DNA from: Hyalella azteca
Taxonomy: Eukaryota; Arthropoda; Malacostraca; Amphipoda; Hyalellidae
Reading direction: 5' to 3'
NCBI RefSeq assembly: GCF_000764305.2
Contig: NW_025931313.1
Location: 62,001 to 126,000, forward strand
Length of the DNA stretch: 64,000 nt
The notes beneath the pieces are model-generated. The model saw only the letters and a list, made by a program, of their open reading frames with translations. It did not search any database and had not been told where the DNA came from. The first letter of the stretch is position 1. Each line of letters starts with the position of its first letter. Of this stretch, positions 1 through 11,822 are shown one piece after another. The position numbers and the translations under genes were made by a program.

Positions 1-292
1 ACACTAACACATGCAAGTCATTCATACAAACACAGAAACGAGCATCAACAAACATGAGATAGCACAAGCACACAACTACCGTTGTGTGACACAGGTCCAT
101 ACAACCTCGCCCATTTCGAGTCACACACAAATTAGTTAAATCGCTTCTTTGTTTTTTTTTACCGACGTAAACAAGACAATGCAGACTAGAAGAAAGCTTT
201 CATTTACACGAAGTTTTTCACTATTTAAGAACGTACATACAATAATGAGCAATTATTCATTATAACACACAAAGCTACACAGCTATACTCAC

Positions 293-421
293 CCTCACAC
301 ACAAGCTTGTTGTGTACACACTGAATCTTGAGGAGTATTCGGCCGCGTCGCTCTGTGTGGTCACATCCACACAGGTTCGGTACAGACTCCGTACAGCGCT
401 TGTGTACATTCATGTTGCATG
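293..421 (-). CDS. Conventional protein kinase C, internal exon (end of C1B, start of C2)
   Basis: This exon encodes the end of the second phorbol-ester/diacylglycerol-binding zinc finger (C1B) and the first strand of the C2 calcium/lipid domain. Translation from the acceptor (tttcatcag) gives CNMNVHKRC, then SVPNLCG and DHTERRGR. The spacing C-x4-H-x2-C-x7-C is the C-terminal half of the C1 zinc-binding signature, and HTERRGR before a beta strand (LLKIQ) is the C1B-C2 linker of alpha/beta/gamma-type PKC. The exon enters with two bases of a codon and leaves with one, at the donor G|gtgagtata. In this family C1 recruits the kinase to membranes. C2 remainder, kinase domain and C-terminal tail must lie beyond position 1. 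C1B followed directly by C2 separates it from novel PKCs. Which conventional isoform (Drosophila Pkc53E or inaC; vertebrate PRKCA/B/G) cannot be settled from 43 residues. Confidence 0.9.
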
Positions 422-424
422 CTG

Positions 425-1640
425 ATGAAAAAAATGTCCATTGAAACCATCCTCAAGATTATTTTTATTGGAAACACATGGTCTTATTAGCGTTCATTCA
501 AAAATTTCATTCATTAATGATGTATTTTATACGGCCAATGTTCGTTGAATAAAAACAAAAACAACACAAACATTTAAAAAAACGCAGTTGAGCAATATTC
601 GTACCAGCAGTATTAAATATTGCACAATAAATTAACTGAATTCGACAGCCGTCATTAAATTAATGCGTAAAATAATATATTTAGTTCAGCCTAAGTCGGC
701 ATGAGGTTTTTTTATGTACCTCTATAACCGAATAAGTTTCAAGCTATTCAAAATACATTTTCGATGAACGGCACAAAAAATCATTGCACGTACCAGGCAA
801 AGAACGCATGATAGTGAAAAAACATTAGGAAAATGTTAGACAATATGCTAATAAAAACTTCGAATTTACTGGCGCAGTCGACTTAAGCTCAAGGCTATCT
901 TATTACTTTTTATTATAATGTATTATTTTACCGGAGAAGCACACCATATTCATTTCACAGCATCAATTACGCCACAACAACATCATCTGGCCATGATATA
1001 TAAGGGTACGCGGCAAATTACTTCAATTCAAAGAGAATAGATTGTAAACAAACCTCAAGCAGCCGACCATTGGCGCGGGCAACCACAAATACTGAAGCTT
1101 AGCTTTAACTTACCTTAGCAGACGGAAGAAGTGAGCGAGGGGAACAGAATTCCTGCATTTGCCATACCTTCTGCCCTTAAAATTGAGCAGAATTCACCGT
1201 AAATTGCGCGAAATTCACCGTAAAATGAACGGAATTCTCTGTATTGACACCACATTACCGGACAAAAGAAAGAAATGCGCGCCGGTTAGCGCTACAGCGC
1301 AATTGCAAGGATTAAAATTTTTGTTGGCTGTTAATCCAATCGTCGTGAATTTACCAAATCAAAATTCGAATTTAGATGATTTTCTCAGCCAGAATATAGC
1401 CGATGTTGGTCCAGTGTTGGTTTCATCCGAAACTTAATGAAAAAATAAATTTTTAACCTTAGAAGTAATAGTTGGCTTAGTGAAGAATTATTAGACCGAA
1501 AATCTTCTAACTAATTGCAATCAATCACACGGGCACTACAAAATCCACACTACTATGCAAATTGAGACTTTTACTAAAAACCAGCATTGAGGATCTCGTT
1601 AGGAAATATTAGCGAGATACTGAATGATGAATTACATTAC
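425..1640. other. PKC intron sequence without recognisable features
   Basis: This AT-rich stretch lies between the C1B exon and the first minisatellite. One plus-strand ORF of 92 codons (1159-1437) is open, but it has no recognisable domain and no repeat kinship. I see no gene or mobile element here. Confidence 0.5.
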
Positions 1641-1757
1641 AGTAGGAGTCGATATAGTTAATTAGGAGTCGATATAGTTAAGTAGGAGTAGATATAGTTA
1701 AGTAGGAGTAGATACAGTAAAGTAGGAGTATATTTAGTTAAGTAGGAGTAGATATAG
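1641..1757. repeat. 20-bp tandem repeat
   Basis: About six diverged copies of a unit close to agtaggagtagatatagtta. Confidence 0.9.
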
Positions 1758-1936
1758 CCTACACAGTGATAGACACAACCGGCGCCTTAAAAATTACACG
1801 TTAAGAAATTACAATAAAAATAAAAACAAAAAGAAAATTTGGAGACAGTGAACATGAAAATGAACGTGAAAAAAGTATAAAGTGCAAGGGGGATAACCTA
1901 TCTAGTCTCCGGAGAATGATCTAAGTGGTTCGTTGA

Positions 1937-1994
1937 AATATTATTAGTGCTATTATTATTATTATTATTAATATTATTATTATTATTATTATTA
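1937..1994. repeat. (ATT)n microsatellite
   Basis: A run of ATT triplets with one interruption. Confidence 0.9.
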
Positions 1995-2325
1995 CTGAAA
2001 TTAAGGGAAGGGGCAGTCTTGACGAACTGAGGGACGAAGCATGCGTTGACATGAGACTGAGAGACGAGGTACGTCAGACTGAGGGACGCGATACGTGAGA
2101 CTGAGGGACGAGATACGTGAGACTGAGGGACAAGTTAAGTGAGACTGAGGGACGAGTTAAGCTAGACTGAGGGACGAGGTACGCGAGACTGAGGGACGAG
2201 GTACGCGAAATTGAGGGACGAAGTACGTGAGACTGAGGGACGAGGTAAGTGAGACTGAGGGACGAGGTACGTGAGACTGAGGGACGAGGTAAGTGAGTAA
2301 GTGAGACTGAGGGACGAGGTACGTG

Positions 2326-2363
2326 CTGTCTCTTATACACATCTAGATGTGTATAAGAGACAG
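2326..2363. other. Nextera mate-pair junction adapter (artefact)
   Basis: The 19-mer CTGTCTCTTATACACATCT is followed at once by its own reverse complement. This is the 38-bp circularisation junction of Nextera mate-pair libraries (two Tn5 mosaic ends). It is sequencing residue, not genome. Confidence 0.97.
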
Positions 2364-2416
2364 ACGTGAGACTGAGGGACGAGGTACGTGAGACTGAGGG
2401 ACGAGGTACGTGAGAC

Positions 2417-2454
2417 CTGTCTCTTATACACATCTAGATGTGTATAAGAGACAG
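2417..2454. other. Nextera mate-pair junction adapter (artefact)
   Basis: Second intact 38-bp junction palindrome, again inside the 22-bp array. Confidence 0.97.
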
Positions 2455-2507
2455 AGGTACGTGAGACTGAGGGACGAGGTACGTGAGACTGAGGGACGAG
2501 GTACGTG

Positions 2508-2545
2508 CTGTCTCTTATACACATCTAGATGTGTATAAGAGACAG
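2508..2545. other. Nextera mate-pair junction adapter (artefact)
   Basis: Third intact 38-bp junction palindrome in the same array. Confidence 0.97.
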
Positions 2546-2607
2546 AGGTACGTGAGACTGAGGGACGAGGCACGTGAGACTGAGGGACGAGGTACGTGAG
2601 ACTCAGG

Positions 2608-2645
2608 CTGTCTCTTATACACATCTAGATGTGTATAAGAGACAG
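2608..2645. other. Nextera mate-pair junction adapter (artefact)
   Basis: Fourth copy. It separates the 22-bp array on its left from unrelated repeats on its right, so the two sides may come from different loci. Confidence 0.97.
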
Positions 2646-2702
2646 CTGCAGACACAGAGTGAGATGGTCTGACAGCTGCAGACACAGAGTGAGATGGTCT
2701 GA
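2641..2702. repeat. 30-bp direct duplication
   Basis: Two identical 30-bp copies containing ctgcagacacagagtgagat. Confidence 0.9.
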
Positions 2703-2704
2703 TA

Positions 2705-3650
2705 ATGCGGTTCGGGATTCACGGCCCCCGTACTGCGGTTCACGGCCCCCACACTGCGGTTCACGGCCACCGCACTGCGGTTCACGGCTCCCACACTGCG
2801 GTTCACGGCCCCCACACTGTGGTTCACGGCCACCGCACTGCGGTTCACGGCCCCCACACTGCGGTTCACGGCCCCCGCAATGCGGTTCACGGCCCCCGCA
2901 CTGCGGTTAACGGCCCCCATACTGCGGTTCACGGCCACCGCACTGCGGTTCACGGCCCTCACACTGCGGTTCACGGCCCCCACACTTCGGTTCACGGCCC
3001 CCGCACTGCGGTTCACGGCCCCCACCCTGCGGTTCATGGCCCCCGCCCTGCGGTTCATGGCCCCCGCCCTGCAGTTCACAGCCCCCGCACTGCGGTTCAC
3101 GGCCCCCGCACTGCGGTTCACGGCCCCCGCACTGCGGTTCACGGCCCCCGACGCCCTGCGGTTCAAAGCCCCCGCACTGCGGCTCACGGTCCCCGCACTC
3201 AGTTCACGGCCCCCACCCTGCGGTTCATGGCCCCCGCCCTGCGGTTCATGGCCCCCGCCCTGCGGTTCAAAGCCCCCGCACTGCGGCTCACGGTCCCCGC
3301 ACTGCGTTCACGGCCCCGCACTGCGGTTCACGGCCCCAACACTGCGGTTCACGGCCCCCGCACTGCGGCTCACGGCCCCAATACTGCGGTTCACGGCCCC
3401 CGCACTGCGGTTCACGGCCCCCGCACTGCGGTTCACGGCCCCCGCACTGCGGTTCACGGCCCCCGCACTGCGATTCACGGCCCCGCACTGCGATTCACGG
3501 CCCCGCACTGCGGTTCACGGCCCCAACACTGCGGTTCACGGCCCCCATACTGCGGTTCACGGCCCCCACACTGCGGTTCACGGCCCCCACACTGCGGTTC
3601 ACGGCCCCGCACTGCGGTTCACGGCCCCCACACTGCGGTTCACGGTCTTC
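2705..3650. repeat. GC-rich 21-bp minisatellite
   Basis: About 45 copies of a 21-bp unit, cggttcacggcccccgcact plus g, with occasional one-base-short units. The period is a multiple of three and the unit lacks stop codons, so several frames stay open on both strands (for example AVHGPRT repeats from 2705). These ORFs are by-products of the repeat. Confidence 0.95.
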
Positions 3651-4199
3651 GTCCAATTTCGATCAAAGGCCATTTCATGCACCCGGAAATTGGCTGCCTG
3701 TCGTGGCGCGGCCAATTTTCTCGCTCGTTTCCGTGGCGTCGAGCGTCCGAAAATTCGGCAATGCAGCGAAATTGCGGCGAGTGGTAAAAAATTCGCGACA
3801 AATTCGTCTTAACAATTCGGTAACATTTTATGGTACATTACTGAAGTTTCGTAACGTGCTAAGCAATTTTTTTTTCGTCGAAAAATGTTGCGAAAATTTA
3901 AAGAAATCAACGATTTGATGACAATTTCCAAACAATAGTCCAACTTTGATCGAAAGTTTAAAAATACATTTAATATTAGGATAAAATGCGCAACTAAGAT
4001 CGATCAATATTTTGTATATAAAATAAAATTTGAACTGAAAAATTCGCAAGAAATTTGCGTAGTCGACCAACCACATTATAATTTTTTTGAGAAAGACAAA
4101 AAAGAAAATTGAACAAGGATGATGGAAGACGGCCAAGTTATGCAATCCAAGAAATGAACGGATCATTTTTCGCAGACATTCTACACACAACAGGAGACT

Positions 4200-4321
4200 A
4201 AAGATGACGTGGCACCGATACACACTTTTTCTGGGCAAAACTGGGTCAGGAAGACTAGATTCTTGCAAGTGCAAAAGCGCATCACTATTTGGACAAAGTC
4301 TTACTCATTTCTGTGAGTGTA
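4200..4321. mobile_element. CACTCAG-type MITE, partial copy
   Basis: The right half matches the window-wide family: catcactatttggacaaag, then ctcatttctgtgagtg. It also has the central gggtcagga. The left terminus is degraded. Confidence 0.6.
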
Positions 4322-4446
4322 GTCTGGCCTTGATTTCCTTCTCTGGACCCAAGAACAAAATGTCCTGTCAGGTTTTTCTTCCTAGACTTTGACTCAAGTT
4401 ATCGAGTATCTTTTTCTGTAATACTTGAATCTGACAGTAACGGACC

Positions 4447-4862
4447 ATGTGGCATACCAGCTACTGTGTGGCATAGCCGCTACCATGTGGCATAGCCGCT
4501 ACTGTGTGGCATAGCCGCTACTGTGTGGCATAGCCGCTACTGTGTGGCATAGCCGCTACTGTGTGGCATAGCCGCTACTGTGTGGCATAGCCACTACTAG
4601 TGTGGCATAGCCGCTACTGTGTGGCATAGCCGCTACTGTGTGGCATAGCCACTACTATGTGGCATAGCCGCTACTGTGTGGCATAGCCGCTACTATGTGG
4701 CATAGCCACTACTGTGTGGCATAGCCGCTACTGTGTGGCATAGCCGCTACTATGTGGCATAGCCGCTACTATGTGGCATAGCCGCTACTATGTGGCATAG
4801 CCGCTACTATGTGGCATAGCCGCTACAGTGTGGCATATAGCCGCAACTATGTGGCATATTCG
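4447..4862. repeat. 19-bp tandem repeat
   Basis: About 22 copies of atgtggcatagccgctact with few variants. Confidence 0.95.
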
Positions 4863-5305
4863 ATACTTTGTGGCATTCCAGCTAATATGCATTTCACCGT
4901 CCTAATCTGAACGTCAATAGCCGAAACGTGAGCGTATGAATAAGAACAGTTTATAATTAGTCTGCATTTAAATTTAAGGAGCGTCTAAACGCATTGCACG
5001 ATAGCGTCACTAGCGGAGCAGCACAAGACGCAGGCAGATTCTTTTACTCAACATTTTGAAGGCTTTACTCACCTCATATTCACGCCAGATGTTGACACAC
5101 CTTTTCCTCATGACTCCCGCCGGACTTGATCTCATGCTAATGACACACTTTATAGACTCACCTTAGACACTCACCATCCTCTAAGGCTCAAAATAATCAC
5201 CAGTCATGAAGGTGAGTGAGATTCATCACCCATAACTGCACCTGGTGATGACCCACCTAGTCGCCGACGCTACATAGATTCATCACTGCACAGTCACCCT
5301 TTACT

Positions 5306-5506
5306 CCCCCCTCACATGCCCTCACTCACCCTCACATGCCCTCACTCTCCCTCACATACCCTCACTCCCCCTCACATGCCCTCACTCCCCCTCACATGCC
5401 CTCACTCCCCCTCACATGCACTCACTCACCCTCACATGCCCTCACTTCCCTTCACATGCCCTCACTCCCCCTCACATGCCCTCACTCCCCCTCACATGCC
5501 CTCACT
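5306..5506. repeat. 20-bp tandem repeat at left edge of gap
   Basis: Copies of ccctcacatgccctcactcc run straight into the N gap, so its true length is unknown. Confidence 0.9.
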
Positions 5507-6376
5507 NNNNNNNNNNNNNNNNNNNNNNNNNNNNNNNNNNNNNNNNNNNNNNNNNNNNNNNNNNNNNNNNNNNNNNNNNNNNNNNNNNNNNNNNNNNNNN
5601 NNNNNNNNNNNNNNNNNNNNNNNNNNNNNNNNNNNNNNNNNNNNNNNNNNNNNNNNNNNNNNNNNNNNNNNNNNNNNNNNNNNNNNNNNNNNNNNNNNNN
5701 NNNNNNNNNNNNNNNNNNNNNNNNNNNNNNNNNNNNNNNNNNNNNNNNNNNNNNNNNNNNNNNNNNNNNNNNNNNNNNNNNNNNNNNNNNNNNNNNNNNN
5801 NNNNNNNNNNNNNNNNNNNNNNNNNNNNNNNNNNNNNNNNNNNNNNNNNNNNNNNNNNNNNNNNNNNNNNNNNNNNNNNNNNNNNNNNNNNNNNNNNNNN
5901 NNNNNNNNNNNNNNNNNNNNNNNNNNNNNNNNNNNNNNNNNNNNNNNNNNNNNNNNNNNNNNNNNNNNNNNNNNNNNNNNNNNNNNNNNNNNNNNNNNNN
6001 NNNNNNNNNNNNNNNNNNNNNNNNNNNNNNNNNNNNNNNNNNNNNNNNNNNNNNNNNNNNNNNNNNNNNNNNNNNNNNNNNNNNNNNNNNNNNNNNNNNN
6101 NNNNNNNNNNNNNNNNNNNNNNNNNNNNNNNNNNNNNNNNNNNNNNNNNNNNNNNNNNNNNNNNNNNNNNNNNNNNNNNNNNNNNNNNNNNNNNNNNNNN
6201 NNNNNNNNNNNNNNNNNNNNNNNNNNNNNNNNNNNNNNNNNNNNNNNNNNNNNNNNNNNNNNNNNNNNNNNNNNNNNNNNNNNNNNNNNNNNNNNNNNNN
6301 NNNNNNNNNNNNNNNNNNNNNNNNNNNNNNNNNNNNNNNNNNNNNNNNNNNNNNNNNNNNNNNNNNNNNNNNNNNN
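5507..6376. other. Assembly gap (870 N)
   Basis: A run of 870 undetermined bases between two unrelated tandem arrays. It sits between the PKC microexon (11823) and the C1B exon (421), where coding sequence for the end of C1A and start of C1B is missing. Confidence 0.99.
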
Positions 6377-6530
6377 ACACGTGATGTACGAGTCATGGAC
6401 ACGTGATGTACGAGTCATGGACACGTGATGTACGAGTCATGGACACGTGATGTACGAGTCATGGACACGTGATGTACGAGTCATGGACGCGTGATGTACG
6501 AGTCATGGACACGTGATGTACGAGTAATGG
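6377..6530. repeat. 22-bp tandem repeat at right edge of gap
   Basis: Seven copies of a 22-bp unit containing acacgtgatgtacgagtcat. Confidence 0.93.
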
Positions 6531-6924
6531 TGCACGGTACAGTTCAGAGTATGGTGGGTGGTATTAATACGAGACTACGAGCATAGATACGAAATTACAA
6601 AAATTGTGAAGCATACATCGCATGATGCACTGTACTAGGCGTAGTGTGATGAAGAACATAAAATAGCTCAATAATGTAATTATAGCATAATGTTTTACGA
6701 ACTAAGGGCTAGCATAAATATGTGGTACAATCAACAAATTATAATAAAACTATTCAATGCGAACATAAGCTTACCAAGAGGCTTTAAGGATCTACTTATA
6801 TATTTTACTCCGATAAAATACATATTTTTCTAGTGAAGATTAATATTACTCTGATAGAATATATAAATAGTACGCGTAAAGTTAGCAGAGAGCAAACAAC
6901 TATGACACAGGAACAAACTAATGC

Positions 6925-7232
6925 TTGCAACAACAACAAACACCTGCAACAACAACAAACACCTGCAACAACAACAAACACCTGCAACAACAACAAACCC
7001 CTGCAACAACAACAAACACCTGCACCAACAACAAACCCCTGCAACAACAACAAACACCTGCAGCATCAACCAACACCTGCAGCATCAACAAACACCTGCA
7101 ACATTAACAAACACCTGCAACATTAACAAACACCTGCAACATTAACAAACACCTGCAACATTAACAAACACCTGCAACATCAACAAACACCTGCACCATC
7201 AACAAACACCTGCAACATTAACAAACACCTGT
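6925..7232. repeat. 18-19-bp tandem repeat
   Basis: About 16 copies of a unit like caacaacaacaaacacctg, grading into caacattaacaaacacctg variants on the right. Confidence 0.93.
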
Positions 7233-7234
7233 GG

Positions 7235-8280
7235 ATAATAAATTTAAGATTGAATCTACCAACAATCAACAGACCCTCTTCATCATTAAGGTAACACAAA
7301 TGATGAACACCACAACTAATGAACAACACAACTGATGAAACACACATACAGTCTCCCTAATTCCGGCTTCAATAAGCCGTGAAATAGTTTTAAAATTATC
7401 CCCAAAATTGATCCTAAACCTTAAGAATATTCAAGCATAAGATACAAATTATTTATTCAATTCCACAAGAGCAAGAACTTCCAGCGCAGGCTTTCCCTCT
7501 TCCCTCCTCTCATCTTCCCCCACCCCTTTCTCCCTCACTCCCCTCCTTCCCATCCCTCACTCCCCTCGGCGGTTGAAAGTAAAGCCGAGCTCCCCACACA
7601 GCCGTCGCCGCGTCATCGCTCTCCCCCAACTAACAACTTATTTTCTTATCAATAAAAATAATGATTAAAGAGACAATAATGTTGCTCCTACAAGCAAAAC
7701 ATTCGTCATGTGGTTCTTTTGATAAAAAAAACATTAAAGCAGAATTTAAGCCAAATCCGTTTTGAAATCCACGTTTTCTAGTCCAAATCCTGCAATTCTG
7801 CATTCTTGCAAGCGGTTTACATAGGAACTGTATTCAAGATCCCTAACCACCAATAAATGATCAGTGTGGCAATAAAAATGATCAAAATTTTATTGTGAAT
7901 ATTAGATATTCAGTTCCAAATTGGAAGAGTAACTTTAATATTGATACTTAAATAGTATAGATGTATATATTGCAATGATCAAAATGGTCATTATTTGTAA
8001 ATTTATTTACAGCGGCAAAGTAATTCTCTTTATAACACGACTTCCAAACTTTCCAGTCCACGTATAAATAGCATATAAATGTCAGCTAATTAGAACAGTT
8101 AGCGACGAAATTATTCGCACCCCTCTTACTTCTCAATGTTTCTTAAATAAATCAAGTATTATTAAATGTATGAAACTAAGATTTGATTGAACTAAGTAGT
8201 GTGCAATATGAAAAATAAAACTACATTTACAGAACAAAATGTAATTTCTAAACGTTTTAACGTGCAAAAATTCCTCAACA
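7235..8280. other. PKC intron sequence, no feature seen
   Basis: Mixed AT-rich sequence with a C/T-rich patch around 7490-7570. I found no coding exon or repeat that could be supported. Confidence 0.5.
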
Positions 8281-8575
8281 GCTGCGGCTCAGAGATTCAG
8301 AGCTCGCGGCTCAGAGAATCATGGCTGTAGCTCAGAGATTCACAGCTCGCGGCTCGGAGAATCAGGGCTGCAGCTCAGAGAATCAGGGCTGGAGCTCAGA
8401 GATTCAGAGCTCGCGGCTCAGAGAATCAGGGCTGCAGCTCAGAGAATCAGAGCTCGCGGCTCAGAGATTCAGAACTTGCGGCTCAGAGAATCAGGGCTGC
8501 AGCTCAGAGATTCAGAGCTCGCGGCTCAGAGAATCAGGGCTGCAGCTCAGAGATTCAGAGCTCGCGGAGCTGAAA
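8281..8575. repeat. 22-bp tandem repeat, two alternating variants
   Basis: About 13 copies alternate between gctcagagattcagagctcg and a variant with aatcagggctgca in the middle, which suggests a higher-order unit of about 44 bp. Confidence 0.88.
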
Positions 8576-9130
8576 TCTGCATTAGAACAAAATTGGATTT
8601 GCACCGCACGCAGGATGAAAAATGGACTCGTCTGAAGCCTGAAGTAAGTGTAATTTAACGACAAAAAAAAAAAAAAGAATTGTAAACTAAAATAAAAAAG
8701 GTTTCTGTGGCCGACTAAATAAATGTCGAGATTACAATAAAAAAAATTACTGATGCCAAAGACGTGATGTCCGTGCATTTCAATTCGATGCCGTGTTAAT
8801 ATATTTGAGATTCATTAATGTCACTTTCATAAGGATCAGGTTTCAAGTTTAATAAACATACATGCAGGGTTATTCCAAATGATGGACCCAATTTAATTAA
8901 TTCGTAATAATTTAAGTAAAAATTCAAAATAAATAATTTATACAGCAATGGAAAGAGAGAGATTCAAAGTTTTTTTTACATTTTTATAAATGTTCAATAT
9001 TGTGCTGCATTGTACCTTGTGCTGCTAAGCGAACATCTAAACGGTAGCCAAACTCGTCCCACGCACGAGACAGCATATCTTCTGTTACTGAGTGCACCGT
9101 AGCAGTGATACGGTTCTTCAGATCAACCAG

Positions 9131-9300
9131 AGTTGCTGGTAGAGGCGGGACGTAAACAGAGTTGCTGGTAGAGGCGGGACGTAAACAGAGTTGCTGGTAG
9201 AGGCCTGTCTCTTATACACATCTAGATGTGTATAAGAGACAGGTTGCTGGTAGAGGCGGGACGTAAACAGAGTTGCTGGTAGAGGCGGGACGTAAACAGC
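9131..9300. repeat. 29-bp repeat of a transposase segment
   Basis: Four copies of a unit containing gttgctggtagaggcgggac lie inside the transposase remnant, with a junction adapter in the middle. Part of the array may be an assembly product. Confidence 0.85.
9205..9242. other. Nextera mate-pair junction adapter (artefact)
   Basis: Fifth intact 38-bp junction palindrome, embedded in the transposase repeat. Confidence 0.97.
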
Positions 9301-10143
9301 TTCCTTCCATGGGGTGAGATCAGATGATTTCGGTGGCCCGAAGTCATCTGATCTCATATACGTAGTCACCTGCAGTCTTGCATAGGATATGAAGATCTGA
9401 AGCCAGATCTTCATTTCCTATGCGTCGTCTTACCCAACGCTCAGGAAATGACTGGTTCAGTAAGTTTCGGACACAAGATGCCGATGGGGACATTTTGAAC
9501 ATTTTTAAATATTTATAAAAACTTGAATTTTCTCTTTCAATTGGTGTATAAATTTTTCATTTTGAATTTATAGTTAAATAACGACAAATTTATTAATTTG
9601 GGTCCATCACTTTAGAATAACCCTGAGTGACTATATAGAATAGTCGGAATAAGTCCTCGGGAAATACAACCATGATTTAATTATCTAAATATTGCGACCA
9701 CATCAATACGTCTAAATTAGTTGGGACAAGGAAAAAGTTCAAAGTCAATAGAAAAAATCGATTGCGTCAAAGAGTTCGATTTCCAATATAGGATGTAACG
9801 ATTTCATTCATATAGGTTGCTACGATATCCAGCATTGGATATATTTAGAGTTCCATTATAGAATGTTGCGAACCAAGCATTTGATGCTACAATATTTAGC
9901 ATAGGATACTGAACAGTTAACACTCTAAGAGCCTGCAACACGGGAATCTAAGACTTCCAAAATCGGATAATACAATTTCCAGTATAGGATATTACGATTT
10001 CCAGTACTAGATTGAATTACCATTCCCAGTACAGGATTCGACGATTTCCACCATAGGACATTGAACACTCCAGGAGCCTGCAGTACGGAAATCGTAGCAT
10101 AGCAAGCAATTACCACGCCACGAGCAGCAGCAGGGTATTATAT

Positions 10144-10272
10144 TATTACAATATCCTGTCAATATTAAGGACAATATCCAGCCAATATTAAGGACAATAT
10201 CCAGCCAATATTAAGGACAATATCCAGCCAATATTAAGGACAATATCCAGCAATATTAAGAACAATATCCAG
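10144..10272. repeat. 23-bp tandem repeat
   Basis: Five copies of a unit containing aaggacaatatccagccaat. Confidence 0.9.
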
Positions 10273-10360
10273 TCCACTCGACCTCAACTCTCCTTTCCCA
10301 GAAGCGCCTTCCCAGCCATTAGCTGATCTCCGGAGAGTGAAACATTCAGAGCACTCTGCT

Positions 10361-10576
10361 CTGACTGCTCTGACTGCTCTGACAGCAGCAACCTGTATAG
10401 CTGCTCTGACCTGCATAGCTGCCCTGACCTGCACTAACTGCTCTGACCTGCACTAACTGCTCTGACCTGCATAGCTGCCCTGACCTGCACTAACTGCTCT
10501 GACCTGCACTAACTGCTCTGACCTGCACTAGCTGCTCTGACCTGCACTAACTGCTCTGACCTGCACTAACTGCCCA
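10361..10576. repeat. 19-bp tandem repeat
   Basis: About 11 copies of tgctctgacctgcactaac with shorter tgctctgac units at the left end. Confidence 0.92.
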
Positions 10577-10831
10577 GATTTACACTAAAAAAGTAACCAA
10601 ATTGCTCTGAAATTTGGGCTTGGTATGTGTGGTGAATATGAATACAATACATCATTCATGGCATTCTAATTCACAAATATTATGCTTGATAACAAAAATT
10701 AAGTTATTTGGGGTTATATTACATAACAATCAGATGTACAAAGTCATTAGAAAATAGTCTATAAAATTACTAATCATTAGCTAACAATCAACATATAAGA
10801 CGAATTTTGATTCAAATACGTGCAGTACTAG

Positions 10832-11081
10832 CGACTTTATAAATTAACATAGTTCAATGTTAACTAAAACTTATATCATCTTTATAACTTAACATAGGTC
10901 AATGTTAACTAAAACTTATATCAACTTTATAACTTAACAAAGTTCAATGTTAACTAAAACTTATATTGACTTTATAACTTAACATAGGTCAATGTTAACT
11001 AAAACTTATATCAACTTTATAACTTAACATAGGTCAATGTTAACTAAAACTTATATCAACTTTATAACTGAACAAAGTTCA
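10832..11081. repeat. 45-bp tandem repeat
   Basis: About five copies of a 45-bp AT-rich unit (core aatgttaactaaaacttata). The array is cut at a single N (11082) and an adapter. Confidence 0.9.
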
Positions 11082-11084
11082 NGG

Positions 11085-11122
11085 CTGTCTCTTATACACA
11101 TCTAGATGTGTATAAGAGACAG
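11085..11122. other. Nextera mate-pair junction adapter (artefact)
   Basis: Sixth intact 38-bp junction palindrome, three bases after a single N. The repeats on its two sides differ, so this may be a false join. Confidence 0.97.
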
Positions 11123-11405
11123 ACTGTAAACAGGGCGTTAGTGAGACTGCAGACTGAAAACAGGGCGTTAGTGAGGCTGCATACTGAAAACAGGGCGTTA
11201 GTGAGGCTGCAGACTGTAAACAGGGCGTTAGTGAGGTTGCGGAATGAAAACAGGGCGTTAATGAGGTTGCAGAATGAAAACAGGGCGTTAGTGAGGTTGC
11301 AGAATGAAAACAGGGCGTTAGTTAGGTTGCAGAATGAAAACAGGGCGTTAGTTAGGTTGCAGAATGAAAACAGGGCGTTAGTTAGGTTGCAGAATGAAAA
11401 CAGGA
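11123..11405. repeat. 30-bp tandem repeat
   Basis: Nearly ten copies of a 30-bp unit containing cagggcgttagtgaggttgc. The open frame across it (LQNENRALVR) is a by-product of the 30-bp period. Confidence 0.93.
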
Positions 11406-11822
11406 CGTTTAAAAGCGGTACGTCAATAAACGAGACACGGCAGTTCTCCTACAAGTATGGGATGTGAAGAGAGAGTATAGATGTGGTTAGTGATGAGGAA
11501 AACAGGAACGGAGGAGGGAGTTAGTGACTTCCATTGTTGCAGCGATTCTTTCCGTATAAAAAACTAACAAACAAAATAATATGAACGATTCAGAAATATT
11601 CTTTAGTTTTCGATCGTGTAGAGATGATCTTATCATTATTGTATTGACACGCTTAAAATTCACGAAGTTTGGAAAATGAGCAAAAAACTTGAATGGAAAG
11701 CATTAAATATCAAAAAGCTTAGCTTAAAACTTTGATGCGTGTGCAACATTAACGATGTTCAGTAAGACGAGGATATTCAGAAATATTTATTTGAATAAAT
11801 AATTAATTCAATGGGTACTCAC

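Larger units (their letters stand above)
2046..2607. repeat. 22-bp tandem repeat broken by adapters
   Basis: About 20 copies of a 22-bp unit (gagactgagggacgaggtac plus gt). Three mate-pair junction adapters interrupt it, so the copy number and order in the assembly cannot be trusted. Confidence 0.9.
8868..9627 (-). mobile_element. Tc1/mariner-superfamily element, internally deleted
   Basis: The ends are inverted repeats: cagggttattccaaatgatg at 8868 matches the reverse complement of 9609-9627 (cagggttattctaaagtgat), and both continue into ggacccaa. Between them a minus-strand stretch (about 8990-9350) reads as the C-terminal end of a DDE transposase: SSDLTP, then VYVPPLPATL, LKNRITATVHSVTEDMLSRA and FGYRLDV. 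That order matches my memory of IS630/Tc1/mariner transposases. The catalytic core is missing, so the element cannot move itself. The VYVPPLPATL segment is multiplied in tandem and broken by an adapter. Confidence 0.75.

Noticed and set aside
1159..1437. 92-codon plus-strand ORF
   Set aside because: No domain, no splice partners, and it lies antisense in a PKC intron. A chance frame cannot be excluded.
2705..3812. Overlapping long plus-strand ORFs (360 and 310 codons)
   Set aside because: They follow the 21-bp GC-rich repeat in two frames and only run out in ordinary sequence.
4447..4862. CRISPR-like regular repeats
   Set aside because: Units are head-to-tail with no unique spacers, and the genome is eukaryotic. 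The same applies to all other arrays.
5316..6428. ORFs of 290-370 codons crossing the first N gap
   Set aside because: They consist mostly of undetermined bases; the same holds for ORFs across 35852-36617.
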